A program made the position numbers and the translations under genes. Positions 46,029 to 55,654 of a DNA stretch of 64,000 nucleotides are shown piece by piece. The stretch is from Ancylobacter aquaticus (GTDB lineage Bacteria > Pseudomonadota > Alphaproteobacteria > Rhizobiales > Xanthobacteraceae): the NCBI RefSeq assembly GCF_004339465.1, contig NZ_SMFY01000001.1, positions 620,001 through 684,000 on the forward strand, given 5' to 3'. Position 1 is the first letter of the stretch. Every line of letters starts with the position of its first letter. The notes beneath the pieces were generated by a model. That model worked only from the letters and a program-made list of their open reading frames with translations, made no database searches and was not told the origin of the DNA.

Positions 46029-46532
46029 ATGAACTGGACGGACGAGCGCGTCGAGCTGCTCAAGAAACTCTGGTCGGAGGGGCTCTCGGCGAGCCAGATC
46101 GCGGCAGAACTCGGTGGCGTCACCCGTAACGCGGTCATCGGCAAGGTGCACCGGCTCGGTCTTTCCGGCCGCGCCAAGGCGGCCGCCTCGCCGGCGCCCC
46201 GTCCGCGCAAGCCGCGTCCCGCTGCCAGCGCCCAGGTCATGCGGCCGATGGTGCAGGGCAACACGGCGCTCGCGCCTGTTGTGGAGATGATGGCGGAGCC
46301 GGAGCCCGAGGTCGCGTCCGACCCGGTCGCCAAGGTGATCCCCATGGGCGAGCGCTGCACCATTCTGGACCTGACCGAATTCACCTGCCGCTGGCCGGTT
46401 GGCGATCCCGGCAAGGGCGATTTCCATTACTGCGGCAGCCGCTCCAAGACCGGGCTGCCCTATTGCGCCTATCACGCCCGCATCGCCTACCAGCCGGTGC
46501 AGGACCGCAACCGGCGTCGCCTCGCGCGCTGA
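46029..46532 (+). CDS. gcrA: GcrA family cell cycle regulator
   Basis: 167 residues. N-terminal helix-turn-helix MNWTDERVELLKKLWSEGLSASQIAAELGGVTRNAVIGKVHRLGL is the GcrA signature; the C-terminal sigma-70-contacting part has TCRWPVGDPG, YCGSRSKTGLPYCAYHARIAYQP with several cysteines. In Caulobacter it activates promoters with CcrM-methylated GANTC sites. A linker of Pro/Ala/Arg joins the halves. Start at 46029 with AAGGAG nine bases upstream. Confidence 0.95.
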   Translation: MNWTDERVELLKKLWSEGLSASQIAAELGGVTRNAVIGKVHRLGLSGRAKAAASPAPRPRKPRPAASAQVMRPMVQGNTALAPVVEMMAEPEPEVASDPVAKVIPMGERCTILDLTEFTCRWPVGDPGKGDFHYCGSRSKTGLPYCAYHARIAYQPVQDRNRRRLAR

Positions 46533-46656
46533 GAGGCGGGCGCGCCGTGCGGCGTGCCGCCTTCCTGCGTGGCTGACGAGCCCGCGTGCCTGACGAGAAT
46601 GACGCCGGCGCTGCCGGCGCCATAATTGGGACCAACTTTCCCGGCCCGGTCGTCGC

Positions 46657-47421
46657 ATGCTCTTCCGCGCCCTCCAATCCTCCCGACGCAAGACTCCGGC
46701 CGAGCCGGAGCCCGGCCATTTCCGGCTGGCGCTGACGGCCGAGGAGGTCGTCGTCCAGTTGCGCCGCAACCCGCGCGGCCGTCGCTACACGCTGCGGGTC
46801 CGCGCGGCGACGCGCGACGTGGTGCTGACCCTTCCCGCCCGTGGAACGCTGCCGGAGGCGCTGGACTTCGCCCGCCGCCATGCCGGCTGGGTGGAGGTGC
46901 GACTCGCCCGCCTGCCCGAGCGTGTGGCGTTCGCACCGGGGGCGATCCTTCCCCTGCGGGGCACCCCGCACCGCATCGTCCACCGGCCGCAGGCGCGCGG
47001 CACGGTCTGGACCGGCAGCGAGAACGATGAGGCGGCGCTCTTCGTTGCCGGGGACGCGGCGCATGTGGCGCGCCGGGTGGGGGATTTCCTCAAGCGCGAG
47101 GCGCGGCGCGATCTGGTCGCGGCGGCGCATCGGCACGCCGGCGCGCTCGGCGTCACCCTTGCCCGCGTTACCCTGCGCGACACGGCGAGCCGCTGGGGCT
47201 CGTGTTCCAGCGCGGGGGCGCTCTCCTTCTCCTGGCGGCTCATCCTCGCCCCGGCCTCGGTGCTGGACTATCTCGCTGCCCATGAGGTGGCGCATCGGCG
47301 CGAGATGAACCACGGCCCGCGCTTCTGGGCGACGGTGGATAGGCTGTTCCCCGAACGTCACGCCGCCGAGCTCTGGCTCAAGAAGCATGGCGCCGGCCTG
47401 CACCGCTATGGGGCGGAGTAG
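46657..47421 (+). CDS. YgjP-like M48-type metallopeptidase (DUF45)
   Basis: 254 residues. The zinc motif HEVAH (209-213) is followed by RREMNHGPRFWATVDRLFP, where the second NHGPxF block supplies the third ligand. RDTASRWGSCSSAGALSFSWRLILAP is diagnostic for the DUF45/YgjP family. Cytoplasmic, no signal peptide. The biological substrate is unknown. It stands alone between gcrA and the convergent PBP gene. Confidence 0.88.
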   Translation: MLFRALQSSRRKTPAEPEPGHFRLALTAEEVVVQLRRNPRGRRYTLRVRAATRDVVLTLPARGTLPEALDFARRHAGWVEVRLARLPERVAFAPGAILPLRGTPHRIVHRPQARGTVWTGSENDEAALFVAGDAAHVARRVGDFLKREARRDLVAAAHRHAGALGVTLARVTLRDTASRWGSCSSAGALSFSWRLILAPASVLDYLAAHEVAHRREMNHGPRFWATVDRLFPERHAAELWLKKHGAGLHRYGAE

Positions 47422-47430
47422 CCCCGCGCC

Positions 47431-47462
47431 TTCATCCCGGACGGGACGCTGGACCGATCCAG
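47431..47462. repeat. Short palindromic repeat, diverged copy
   Basis: Contains TCATCCCGGACGGGACG and GGACCGATCC, related to the TCATCCCGGACGG unit at 10411. It lies between the YgjP-like gene and the convergent PBP gene. Confidence 0.4.
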
Positions 47463-47502
47463 GTTGACGAAGGGGGCGGTCGCCGCTCGCCCGTCGCCGG
47501 CC

Positions 47503-49764
47503 TCAGCCACTCCCGAAAAGTTTGTCGAGCAGCCAGTTGTCGAGGCTTGGGCGCGGGGCAGCGGGGGCGCGCTGGGCGCCGCCAGTGACGACCGGCTCGT
47601 CCGGCACCTCTCCGGGCGGCAGCCGCCCGGCGACGGGCGCGGGAATGTCAGTGCCGGGCAGGGCGACGAGCGGCTGGCCCGCATGCGCGGCCTTCATCAC
47701 CTGGCTCCAGATATCCACCGGCAAGCCGGAGCCGCCGGCTTTCTTCGTCGGCGAAGAATCGTCATTGCCGAGCCAGACGCTGGTGACGAAGCGGCCGGTG
47801 TAACCGACGAACCACGCGTCGCGGTAGTCCTGGCTCGTCCCTGTCTTGCCGGCCGCCGGCCATCCCGGCAGGTCGGCGCGGCGGGCGGTGCCGATGGTGA
47901 GCACGTCCTGCAGCATGCGGTTCATCATCGCCACATGCGGGGGCGCCATCACCATGCCGCGCCCGGCCTCGGCATAGGCGTAGAGCAGCGTGCCGTTGCG
48001 GTCGCGCACCCGCTCGATGATGTGCGGGGTGACGCCGACGCCGCCATTGGCGAAGGGCGCATAGGCGCTCGCCATTTCCAGCACCGAGACTTCCGAGGTG
48101 CCCAGCGCGATGGAGGCGTTGGGCTCCAGCTTGGAATTGATGCCGAGACGGTGCGCGGTCTTCACCACCTCGTCCGGCCCCACTTCCAGCGCGAGGCGTA
48201 CGGAGACGGTGTTGAGCGAGAGCGCCAGCGCGGTTCTGAGGTCGACGGCGCCGCGATACTCCTTGGAGAAGTTCTCCGGTTTCCAGCCCTTGAGCTTGAT
48301 CGGCGCGTCCTCGCGCAGCGTCTCCGGCGTCAGGCCGCGCTCCATGGCGGTGAGATAGACGAAGGGCTTGAAGGACGAGCCGGGCTGCCGGCGGGCGCTG
48401 ACGGCGCGGTTGTACTGGCTCTCCTCATAGGAGCGCCCGCCGACCAGCGCCCGCACGCCGCCGCCGGTGTCCATCACCACAAGCGCGCCCTGCTCCACGC
48501 CGAGCTTCTTGCCGGACTTGGCCAGCGCGTCCTTCAGCGCCTTGTCGGCGGCGCCCTGGAGGGCGGGGTCGAGCGTGGTCTGGACGATCAGGTCCTGCGT
48601 CACCGGGCCGACCAGCGCCTTCACCTGCTCCAGCACCCAATCGGCGACATAGCCATAGGAATCCGGCCCCTGCGCCTTGGCCACGGTGGCGGGGCGGGCG
48701 AGGGCGGTGCGGCGCATCTCCGGCGTGATGAAGCCGGCCTCCTGCATCGCGCCCAGCACTACCTCGGCCCGGGCCTGCGCGCCCTCCAGATTGCGTGTGG
48801 GGGCGAGCGCGGAGGGGGATTTCACCAGCCCCGCCAGCATCGCGGCCTGCGAGAGCGTGACCTGGCGCGCCGAGGTGCCGAAATAACGCTGCGCGGCGGC
48901 CTCCACCCCATAGGCGCCGGCGCCGAAATAGACGCGGTTCATATAGAGTTCGAGAATCTCGTTCTTGGAGTATTTCGCCTCCAGCCACAGCGAGAGGATG
49001 AGTTCCTGCACCTTGCGCGAAAGCGTCCGCTCCTGGGTGAGGAACAGGTTTTTGGCCAGTTGCTGGGTCAGCGTGGAGCCGCCCTCGCGCACCCGTCCCT
49101 GGGTGAGATTGACCACCACCGCGCGGGCGAGGCCCAGCGGGTCGAGGCCGAAATGCGAATAGAAGCGCCGGTCCTCGATGGCGACGAACGCCTGCGGCAG
49201 ATAGGGCGGCAGCGCGCGCAGCGGCACGTTGGTGCCGCCCATCTCGCCGCGCGTGGCGATGGCCTGCCCGTCGGCGCCCTGGATGATGACGGTGGGCGGG
49301 CGGTCGGGAATGGCGAGGTTCTGGATCGGCGGCAGCTGGCTCGCCTCGTAGAAGATGAGCCCGATAATGCCGATGGCCGCCCACAGGCCGAGCACCACGC
49401 CCCAATAGACCAGCCGGCCGAAAAGGCCGCGCTTCGGCGTGCGGCGGCGCCCGCTTTCGCGGCCGGTGCCGCGGCGGCGCTCATCCTCGCGCGCCCGGCC
49501 CCGGCTGTTCCTCGCCATGCGCGGCTCGTCCTCGTAATCGGCCTCTTCGGCGTCGGACCAGTCGTCGTGCCGGCTGCGCCGGCTGGCCTGTGCCGGGGGG
49601 CGGGCTTTGGGCAGTGCCTTGCGCGGGGTGCGGGGGCGCTCACGCTCCAGAGGAGCGGTGGGAATCGTCGGGCGGTCGTCGGCGTTCAGGCGCAGGTCGC
49701 CGTCGAAGCCGGGCGTGCCCAGCACCGGCTCGCGCCTCTCTCTGTCGCCGCGTCGTCCGAACAT
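47503..49764 (-). CDS. Bifunctional penicillin-binding protein, PBP1A family
   Basis: 753 residues, a glycosyltransferase-transpeptidase of peptidoglycan synthesis. A long Arg/Asp-rich cytoplasmic tail (1-112) precedes one membrane span (about 114-137). Family 51 glycosyltransferase motifs: EDRRFYSHFG and GGSTLTQQLAKNLFL. Transpeptidase motifs: SSFK, SLN and KTGTSQDYRDAWFVGYT. The charged tail is unusually long compared with E. coli PBP1A. A CtrA-type site lies 60-75 bases upstream of the start. glnD lies upstream on the same strand. Confidence 0.93.
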   Translation of the reverse strand: MFGRRGDRERREPVLGTPGFDGDLRLNADDRPTIPTAPLERERPRTPRKALPKARPPAQASRRSRHDDWSDAEEADYEDEPRMARNSRGRAREDERRRGTGRESGRRRTPKRGLFGRLVYWGVVLGLWAAIGIIGLIFYEASQLPPIQNLAIPDRPPTVIIQGADGQAIATRGEMGGTNVPLRALPPYLPQAFVAIEDRRFYSHFGLDPLGLARAVVVNLTQGRVREGGSTLTQQLAKNLFLTQERTLSRKVQELILSLWLEAKYSKNEILELYMNRVYFGAGAYGVEAAAQRYFGTSARQVTLSQAAMLAGLVKSPSALAPTRNLEGAQARAEVVLGAMQEAGFITPEMRRTALARPATVAKAQGPDSYGYVADWVLEQVKALVGPVTQDLIVQTTLDPALQGAADKALKDALAKSGKKLGVEQGALVVMDTGGGVRALVGGRSYEESQYNRAVSARRQPGSSFKPFVYLTAMERGLTPETLREDAPIKLKGWKPENFSKEYRGAVDLRTALALSLNTVSVRLALEVGPDEVVKTAHRLGINSKLEPNASIALGTSEVSVLEMASAYAPFANGGVGVTPHIIERVRDRNGTLLYAYAEAGRGMVMAPPHVAMMNRMLQDVLTIGTARRADLPGWPAAGKTGTSQDYRDAWFVGYTGRFVTSVWLGNDDSSPTKKAGGSGLPVDIWSQVMKAAHAGQPLVALPGTDIPAPVAGRLPPGEVPDEPVVTGGAQRAPAAPRPSLDNWLLDKLFGSG

Positions 49765-49823
49765 GAACCTCCGCCCCCGAGGGCACCTGATTGAGCCGGT
49801 AAACGAACTCTAAATCAGGGCTT

Positions 49824-49838
49824 TTAAGCGGGGGTTAA
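49824..49838. promoter_or_regulatory. CtrA-type box upstream of the PBP gene
   Basis: TTAA-N7-TTAA (TTAAGCGGGGGTTAA) is the full CtrA consensus, in the 96-base gap between glnD and the PBP gene, 60 bases before the PBP start. It suggests cell-cycle control of this peptidoglycan synthase. Confidence 0.6.
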
Positions 49839-49860
49839 GGGGCGATTTCGGGAAGGCCCC

Positions 49861-52653
49861 CTACGCCGCATTGGCCTCGTCGTCGGCGTCGAGTACCTGC
49901 AGCAGGGCGCGGCGGATGGCGGAGTGGCGGGCGGCGCCCATGATCTTGGCGCCCATCAGGTCGGTGACGTAGAACACGTCCACCGCGCGCTCGCCGAAAG
50001 TGGCGATGTGCGCCGAGGCGATGTTGAGATTGAGCCGCGACAGCGTCTGCGTCAGCCCGTAGAGCAGGCCCGGCCGGTCGAGCCCCGTCACCTCGATCAC
50101 GGTGTGGCGGTTCGACCAGGAATTGTTGAGCGTGACCTCGGGCTCCACGGTGAAGGCGCGCGGGCGCTTCGGCGTGCGCCGGGCCACCACCTCGGGCAGC
50201 CGGATCTCGCCGGCCAGCGCCTTCTCGATGGCAGCGGCGATGCGGTCGGCGCGGCGCACCTCGTCCTCGTCCTGCTCGAAGGCGCGGGTCAGCGAGATGG
50301 TGTCGAGCGCCCGCCCGTCGGTGGTGGTGCTGATCTGGGCGTCGACGATATGCGCCCCGGCGCTGGCGCAGGCCCCGGCGATGACCGCCAGCAGCTTGGG
50401 ATGGTCGGGCGCGAAGACGGTGAGTTCGGTGATGCCGCGTTTGGGGTCGGTATCGGCGCGGGTGGCCAGCGCCTTGCCGTGTTCCTCGGTCTCGCGGATG
50501 AAGCGCGCATGCTCCATCTGGTGCATGCGGTCGGTCTGCAGCCAGTAGGTGGGGTAGTGGCGGCCCATATAGGCGTCGAGCGCGGCGGCGTCCCAGCCGT
50601 TGAGGGCGGCGCGCAGCTCGCCCTGCGCGCGGGCGACCCGCAGATTGCGGTTGCTCTCGGAGAACCCGCCGGTGATGACCGGCTCGGTCTCGTGATAGAG
50701 CGTGCGCAGCAGCTGCGACTTCCAGTTGTTCCACACCCCCGGCCCGACGGCGCGGATGTCCGCGGTGGTGAGGATCAGGAGGAGCTTCATCCGCTCGAGA
50801 TTCTGCACCACGGCGGCGAAGTTCTCGATCGTCTTGCGGTCGGAGAGGTCGCGCGACTGGGCGATGGTGGACATGGTGAGGTGCTGCTCGATCAGCCATG
50901 CCACCGTATCGGTGTCGACCGCGTTGAGGCCGAAGCGCGGGCACAGGCGGCGGGCGACGCGGGCGCCGGCGATGGAATGGTCCTCCGGCCGGCCCTTGGC
51001 GATGTCGTGCAGCAGCACGGCGATATAGAGCAGCGTGCGGTTCTTGATCTGTGGCATCAACTCGTTGGCCAGCCCGTAATCGGGGCGGTCGCCGCGCTCG
51101 ATCTGCGAGAGCGCGCCGATGGAGCGGATGAGATGCTCGTCCACCGTGTAGGAATGGTACATGTTGAACTGCATCATCGCGACGATGCGGCCGAATTCCG
51201 GGATGAAGCGGCCGAGCACGCCGGTCTCGTTCATCCGCCGCAGCACGATCTCCGGCGTTTCCTTCGAGGTAAGGATCTCGACGAACAGCCGGTTGGCTTC
51301 CGGGCTCTCGCGCAGATTGTGGTCGATGAGCTTGAGCGAGCGCGTGGCGAGGCGCATGGCGTCCGGGTGGAAGTTCAGCCCATGCTTGCCGGCGAGATGA
51401 AAAATACGGATGAGATTGAGCGGATTGCGGCCGAAGGCGCTGGCATCGGCGACATTGATGCGGTCATTGTCGACGATGAAATCGGCGCTTTCCTTCAGCG
51501 TGCGCCGGCCCGAGCGGCGCAGCCGGGCGATCATCCGGTCGAGGCGCGGCACCGGCTTGTCGTGGCGCTCCTCCAGCGCGGCGGAGACGATGGCGGTGAG
51601 ATCGCCGACATCCTTCGCCACCAGGAAATAGTGCTTCATGAAGCGCTCGACATCCTTCAGCCCGGGATGGGCGAGGTAGCCGAGACGCTCGGCCATTTCG
51701 CGCTGCAGGTCGAAGGATAGCCGCTCCTCCGGCTTGCCGGTGAGAAAATGCAGGTGGCAGCGCACCGACCAGAGGAAATTCTCGCAGCGGCGGAAGATCT
51801 TGGCTTCCTCGGCGGTGAACACCCCCTTGGCGACGAGCTCGCGCGTTTCGTGCACGCGGTAGACATATTTGGCGATCCAGAACAGCGTGTGCAGGTCACG
51901 AAGGCCGCCCTTGCCGTCCTTCACATTGGGCTCGACCACATAGCGCGACTGGCCGGCGCGCTTGAGGCGTTCCTCGCGCTCGTTCAGCTTGGCGGCGACG
52001 AACTCGACCGCCGTGCCCTGCACCACCTCGTTGTCGAAGCGGGCGACCAGTTCGTCGAACAGCTTCTTCTCGCCGATCAGCAGCCGCGCTTCCAGCAGCG
52101 AGGTGCGGATCGTCATGTCGCCGCGCGCCTGGCGGATGCACTCGTCGACCGAGCGGGTGGCGTGGCCGACCTTGAGCCCCATGTCCCACAGCACGTAGAG
52201 AATGGCCTCGGCGACGCTTTCGCCCCAGGCGGTCTGCTTGTAGGGCAGCAGGAACAGGATATCGGTGTCGGAGCCCGGCGCCATGAGCCCGCGCCCATAG
52301 CCGCCGACCGCAACGATCGCCATGCGCTCGGAGGTGGAGGGGTTGTCGGAGGGATAGAGCGTCTTGACCGCCAGCTCATGGACCAGCGTGATGATCTCGT
52401 CCTGCAGCCGCGACAGACGCTCGGCGCAGCGCCGGCCGGAGCCCTCTACCATCAGCCAGCGCTCGGCGACCTGGTGGCCGTGCTGATAGGCGGTCTTCAG
52501 CCGCCGCGCCAATTGCGTTCGCAACTCGATCTCGCGGCCGGGCTGTCCCTTGTCGAGCACCTCGCGCGCCAGCGCGGCGAGCTCGACGCGCATGGCGTCG
52601 ATGTCGAACAGGTCCTTGAAGGGATGGTCGGGGCGGCGGCGGGATTCGGTCAT
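49861..52653 (-). CDS. glnD: [Protein-PII] uridylyltransferase / uridylyl-removing enzyme
   Basis: 930 residues, the glutamine sensor that uridylylates and deuridylylates PII. Order: nucleotidyltransferase domain with GGYGRGLMAPGSDTDILFLLPY (about residues 107-128), HD hydrolase domain with LLHDIAKGRPEDHSIAGA, and two C-terminal ACT domains (about 735-920, e.g. VIEVTGLDRPGLLYGLTQTL). Length fits the alphaproteobacterial form. Separated from the PRC-barrel gene upstream by a 234-base gap with a terminator. Confidence 0.96.
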   Translation of the reverse strand: MTESRRRPDHPFKDLFDIDAMRVELAALAREVLDKGQPGREIELRTQLARRLKTAYQHGHQVAERWLMVEGSGRRCAERLSRLQDEIITLVHELAVKTLYPSDNPSTSERMAIVAVGGYGRGLMAPGSDTDILFLLPYKQTAWGESVAEAILYVLWDMGLKVGHATRSVDECIRQARGDMTIRTSLLEARLLIGEKKLFDELVARFDNEVVQGTAVEFVAAKLNEREERLKRAGQSRYVVEPNVKDGKGGLRDLHTLFWIAKYVYRVHETRELVAKGVFTAEEAKIFRRCENFLWSVRCHLHFLTGKPEERLSFDLQREMAERLGYLAHPGLKDVERFMKHYFLVAKDVGDLTAIVSAALEERHDKPVPRLDRMIARLRRSGRRTLKESADFIVDNDRINVADASAFGRNPLNLIRIFHLAGKHGLNFHPDAMRLATRSLKLIDHNLRESPEANRLFVEILTSKETPEIVLRRMNETGVLGRFIPEFGRIVAMMQFNMYHSYTVDEHLIRSIGALSQIERGDRPDYGLANELMPQIKNRTLLYIAVLLHDIAKGRPEDHSIAGARVARRLCPRFGLNAVDTDTVAWLIEQHLTMSTIAQSRDLSDRKTIENFAAVVQNLERMKLLLILTTADIRAVGPGVWNNWKSQLLRTLYHETEPVITGGFSESNRNLRVARAQGELRAALNGWDAAALDAYMGRHYPTYWLQTDRMHQMEHARFIRETEEHGKALATRADTDPKRGITELTVFAPDHPKLLAVIAGACASAGAHIVDAQISTTTDGRALDTISLTRAFEQDEDEVRRADRIAAAIEKALAGEIRLPEVVARRTPKRPRAFTVEPEVTLNNSWSNRHTVIEVTGLDRPGLLYGLTQTLSRLNLNIASAHIATFGERAVDVFYVTDLMGAKIMGAARHSAIRRALLQVLDADDEANAA

Positions 52654-52781
52654 GGCGGGGTCCGGCTGGTCGGATATCCGCTTTACCCGATCCGGCGCCC
52701 CCCGTCATCGTGCGCCGCCGTGAAGGAAGGCGTGCCTTTTCGCGAAAGCAGCGCCGAGGGGGCCCGGCCCCCCCTGAAACG

Positions 52782-52813
52782 AGATATGCCCGGCGCGAGG
52801 GCCGGGCATATCT
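52782..52813 (-). terminator. Terminator after the PRC-barrel gene
   Basis: A perfect 13-bp stem, AGATATGCCCGGC with GCCGGGCATATCT and a six-base loop, 75 bases after the PRC gene stop. On the minus strand it is followed by CGTTTCAGG, only a weak T-run. It separates the stress gene from glnD. Confidence 0.6.
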
Positions 52814-52887
52814 ATCCTGACGGCACGGCTGGCGCCGGCGGTCGCTACATGAGGGCCGCGCGCAGCGGCCGAACCGTTAGGGCTGGA

Positions 52888-53469
52888 TCAGTTGGTGGTG
52901 GCGCCGGTGCTGGGCGTCTCCGCGCGGGCCTGCTCCAGGCTCTTGAATTCCGGCGCCGCGTTCAGCTCTTCCTTGGAGAGCGTAACGACAACCTTCTCGC
53001 CGTCATCGGTCGGGGTGGCGGTCAGCGAATCGAACGATACCGCGACCGGCTTGGCGCCGATGCCGAGGAAGCCGCCGACATCGATCACCACGGCGACGAT
53101 GCTGCCATCGCGCTCGACGAGCACGTCGCTGATCGAACCGAGCTTCTCGTCAGTGGCGGTCACGACCTCGGTGCCGGTGAGGTCCGAACCGAGCCACTGG
53201 CCCGAGCTCTGGGCGTTGACGAATTTGGGCGTGGCCGGGGTGGCCATCGCCGCGCCGGCCGGAGCCGCGCTATCGGCGGTGCCGGGCGTCGGGGTGGTCG
53301 CCGGCATCTCGGCCGCCGGGGCCTGCGGGTTGCCAGCGTCCGGCTGAACCGGGCTGGCGGCGGGCGGCGTGGTGGTCTCGGGGGCCGGGCTCTGGGCGAA
53401 GGCAACCGCCGGGGCGAGCGCCAGGGCAGCGGCGGCGGTGAGTGTCGCGAGCTTGCTGGTCATCGTCAT
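52888..53469 (-). CDS. Exported PRC-barrel domain protein, general stress member
   Basis: 193 residues. Signal peptide MTMTSKLATLTAAAALALAPAVAFA, then a Pro/Ala/Thr-rich linker to about residue 85, then a PRC-barrel: SSGQWLGSDLTGTEVVTATDEKLGSISDVLVERDGSIVAVVIDVGGFLGIGAKPVAVSFDSL. Such secreted PRC proteins are frequent in Hyphomicrobiales and often stress-induced; the molecular role is unknown. A perfect EcfG promoter lies 58 bases upstream. An in-frame ATG at 53463 is an alternative start. Confidence 0.85.
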   Translation of the reverse strand: MTMTSKLATLTAAAALALAPAVAFAQSPAPETTTPPAASPVQPDAGNPQAPAAEMPATTPTPGTADSAAPAGAAMATPATPKFVNAQSSGQWLGSDLTGTEVVTATDEKLGSISDVLVERDGSIVAVVIDVGGFLGIGAKPVAVSFDSLTATPTDDGEKVVVTLSKEELNAAPEFKSLEQARAETPSTGATTN

Positions 53470-53526
53470 CTCCGTCGTGTTTCAGGATTTCAAAGTCAGA
53501 TCGATTGCTCGATCATCTGCAGTAGA

Positions 53527-53551
53527 AACGTAACGGAATGGAAGAAGTTCC
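53527..53551 (-). promoter_or_regulatory. EcfG-type promoter of the PRC-barrel gene
   Basis: On the minus strand GGAAC (53551-53547), 16 bases, CGTT (53530-53527), identical in layout to the phyR and nepR promoters. It places the gene in the PhyR/EcfG regulon. Confidence 0.85.
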
Positions 53552-53595
53552 AGTTATTTTTCGATTTGTGCCAGAGGTATATTATTATGAACGGA

Positions 53596-54072
53596 TCAGC
53601 CGCGACCGATCATCGACGCATCAGCGACGCAAACCGTCAGCTCTTCGGTCGATAGACTGGATTTGGTCACGCCCAGCGCCGACAGGCACCCCTTGGGCGT
53701 GCGGGTGGCGCGCGCGGGCGCCACGGGAGCGATCTCCGGCTGGTTGGTGACGACGGTGGGCGTTTGCGTGCTGGCCGGCGCCCGGACCGGGACGATCACC
53801 GCCGGGGAGTCCGATGACATCTTGGGGCGCGACGACACCGCAGGGCGCGGCGCAACGTCCAAACGCGCACCCTTGCCGCTGCGATTGACGAGATGCGCCT
53901 GACGCGCGCCCGCTTCGGGGCCAAAGGCTTCGATCGCCATGGCTTGCGGGGCCACCCGCGTCATCGACCCCGTGGCAAGGGCGCCGGCGGCAAGCGGCAC
54001 CATGAGAGCAACGCCGGTCGCGGCGCCGAGAAGATAGGCTGAACCTTTGAAGATGCTGTCGATGCCCGTCAT
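53596..54072 (-). CDS. Membrane-anchored protein of unknown function
   Basis: 158 residues from the ATG at 54072 (MTGIDSIFKGSAYLLGAATGVALMVPLAAGALATG). One N-terminal helix (about 10-35), then a low-complexity Pro/Ala/Thr/Val tail with two cysteines near the end (KGCLSALG and TVCVADAS). I do not recognise it. A 12-base palindrome ATTAACGTTAAT (54204-54215) lies in the 243-base gap to the kinase gene; no full EcfG promoter was found for it. Confidence 0.55.
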   Translation of the reverse strand: MTGIDSIFKGSAYLLGAATGVALMVPLAAGALATGSMTRVAPQAMAIEAFGPEAGARQAHLVNRSGKGARLDVAPRPAVSSRPKMSSDSPAVIVPVRAPASTQTPTVVTNQPEIAPVAPARATRTPKGCLSALGVTKSSLSTEELTVCVADASMIGRG

Positions 54073-54315
54073 CACGGCTCTCCTTCCGGCTGTATCCGCA
54101 GGCAGCCGCCATCGGCACAGCGACGTGAACCACGCCGCCGCCGGAGCTTGTCCGCAGACGATTTGCATCGGTGAAATCTGGGCGGCGACCACGTCGCCGT
54201 CATATTAACGTTAATGCGCAGGAGGGCTCCGCGTTCCCGCCGACGATCACGTTTTCGCGTGGGGGAAGGGGGGCGCCGCCGGGGAACGTGTCGCCGACGG
54301 GGCCGGGCCGCGCGA

Positions 54316-55644
54316 TCAGCGGTCCGGGATGAGGTGATATTCCGGCACGATAACGGTGCAGACGAGGCCGGTGGCCGCGAAGTCGAGATTGACCGTGCCA
54401 TCGAGGGCGCGGGCCAGGTTGCGTTCGATCACCAGCGAGCCGAAGCCGCGCCCGGCGGGCTTGGTGACGGGCGGTCCGCCGCGCTCGCGCCAGGAAAGCT
54501 CGAAACCGCCGCCGGATTCGGCCGAGCGCTGCGCCCAGATGATGTCGACATGGCCGGTCGGCACTGAAAGCGCGCCATATTTGGCCGCATTGGTGGAGAG
54601 TTCGTGGATGGCGAGGCCGATATTCTGCGCCGCCTCCGGCTTGAGGAACAGGTTGGGTCCCTCGATGGTGAACTGGCTGTTCTCGCGGTCGAGATGATGG
54701 CCAAGCTGCGAGCGCACCATTTCGGGCAGCGAGGCGCCATACCAGCTCTCCTGCACCAGCAGATCGTGCGATTTGGACAGAGCCTGCAGCCGGGCGCTGA
54801 AGATTTCCACGAAACCATCGATCGAGCCGGCGTGACGGGCGGTCTGCCGGGCCATGGCCTGGATCACCGCCAGCAGGTTCTTCGAGCGGTGGGTCAGTTC
54901 GCGCATGAGAAGGCGCAGGTGCTGCTCGTTCTCCTTGCGCTCGGTCACATCGACGGCGGCGCCGGTGAGCCCCACCGTGGTGCCGGCGAGGTCTCGCAGC
55001 GGGTCGATATGGATGTCATACCAGCATTTGCGGCCGGCTTCCTCGATCTCGATCTCGCCCTTGCGTGAGGCCGAGGCGGCCAGCGCCTCGCGCTTCAGCA
55101 GCGTCAGCGCCTGTGCCTGCCCCTCGCCGAGCAGATCGGCATCGGTGGAACCGAGGACCCGTTCCACCGGAAAGCCGAACAGCGGCTTGCTGACCGAGGT
55201 GTAGTTCAGCTCGCGATCCTGCGTGAAGATCGCGACATTGGAGCCGCGCAGCGCCATCTCGTAGCGCTGCAGGGCGGTGGCGAGTTCCAGCGTGAGCCGG
55301 CGTTGCTCGCTCACTGCCTGCCGGGGCATCGGCATGTCGAGCAGCGCCCCGAAATTCGACCACAGCGCCACCGCCCCGATGAGGTTCAGCAGGCTGATGC
55401 CCAGCCGCACTGCCGTCGGCAGCATCGGGTAGGTGTTGCCGGTGTCGAAGATGACGAGCAGCGACAGCAGGCCGAACATCAGCACCAGGGTTGCCAGAAG
55501 CAAGCCCAGGAGCCGTGTGCGGAGGGCGAGATTGCGGCGCAGGTGCAGCAGGCGCACCAGCCCCACGAAAATCGCCAGCGACGACAGGACCGTGATCCAG
55601 CGCGCAGCGTTGTCGACGAGGTCGATATTGTCGGGCAGGGGCAT
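54316..55644 (-). CDS. HWE/HisKA2-type sensor histidine kinase with PAS domain
   Basis: 442 residues. Three N-terminal helices (about 13-33, 45-67, 76-102) without a large periplasmic loop, a PAS domain (about 125-235), then a phosphoacceptor His252 in RELTHRSKNLLAVIQAMARQTARH, and the ATPase part with IHELSTNAAKYGALS and GRGFGSLVIERNLARALDG. These are HWE/HisKA_2 features. It lies ten bases after phyR in the same operon and is therefore the likely PhyR kinase. The signal sensed by the PAS or membrane part is not known. Confidence 0.9.
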   Translation of the reverse strand: MPLPDNIDLVDNAARWITVLSSLAIFVGLVRLLHLRRNLALRTRLLGLLLATLVLMFGLLSLLVIFDTGNTYPMLPTAVRLGISLLNLIGAVALWSNFGALLDMPMPRQAVSEQRRLTLELATALQRYEMALRGSNVAIFTQDRELNYTSVSKPLFGFPVERVLGSTDADLLGEGQAQALTLLKREALAASASRKGEIEIEEAGRKCWYDIHIDPLRDLAGTTVGLTGAAVDVTERKENEQHLRLLMRELTHRSKNLLAVIQAMARQTARHAGSIDGFVEIFSARLQALSKSHDLLVQESWYGASLPEMVRSQLGHHLDRENSQFTIEGPNLFLKPEAAQNIGLAIHELSTNAAKYGALSVPTGHVDIIWAQRSAESGGGFELSWRERGGPPVTKPAGRGFGSLVIERNLARALDGTVNLDFAATGLVCTVIVPEYHLIPDR

Positions 55645-55654
55645 TTATCTGCGC

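Noticed and set aside
54200-54250. EcfG promoter before the 158-residue membrane protein
   Set aside because: GGAAC and CGTT are present but 22 bases apart, outside the 16-17 range.
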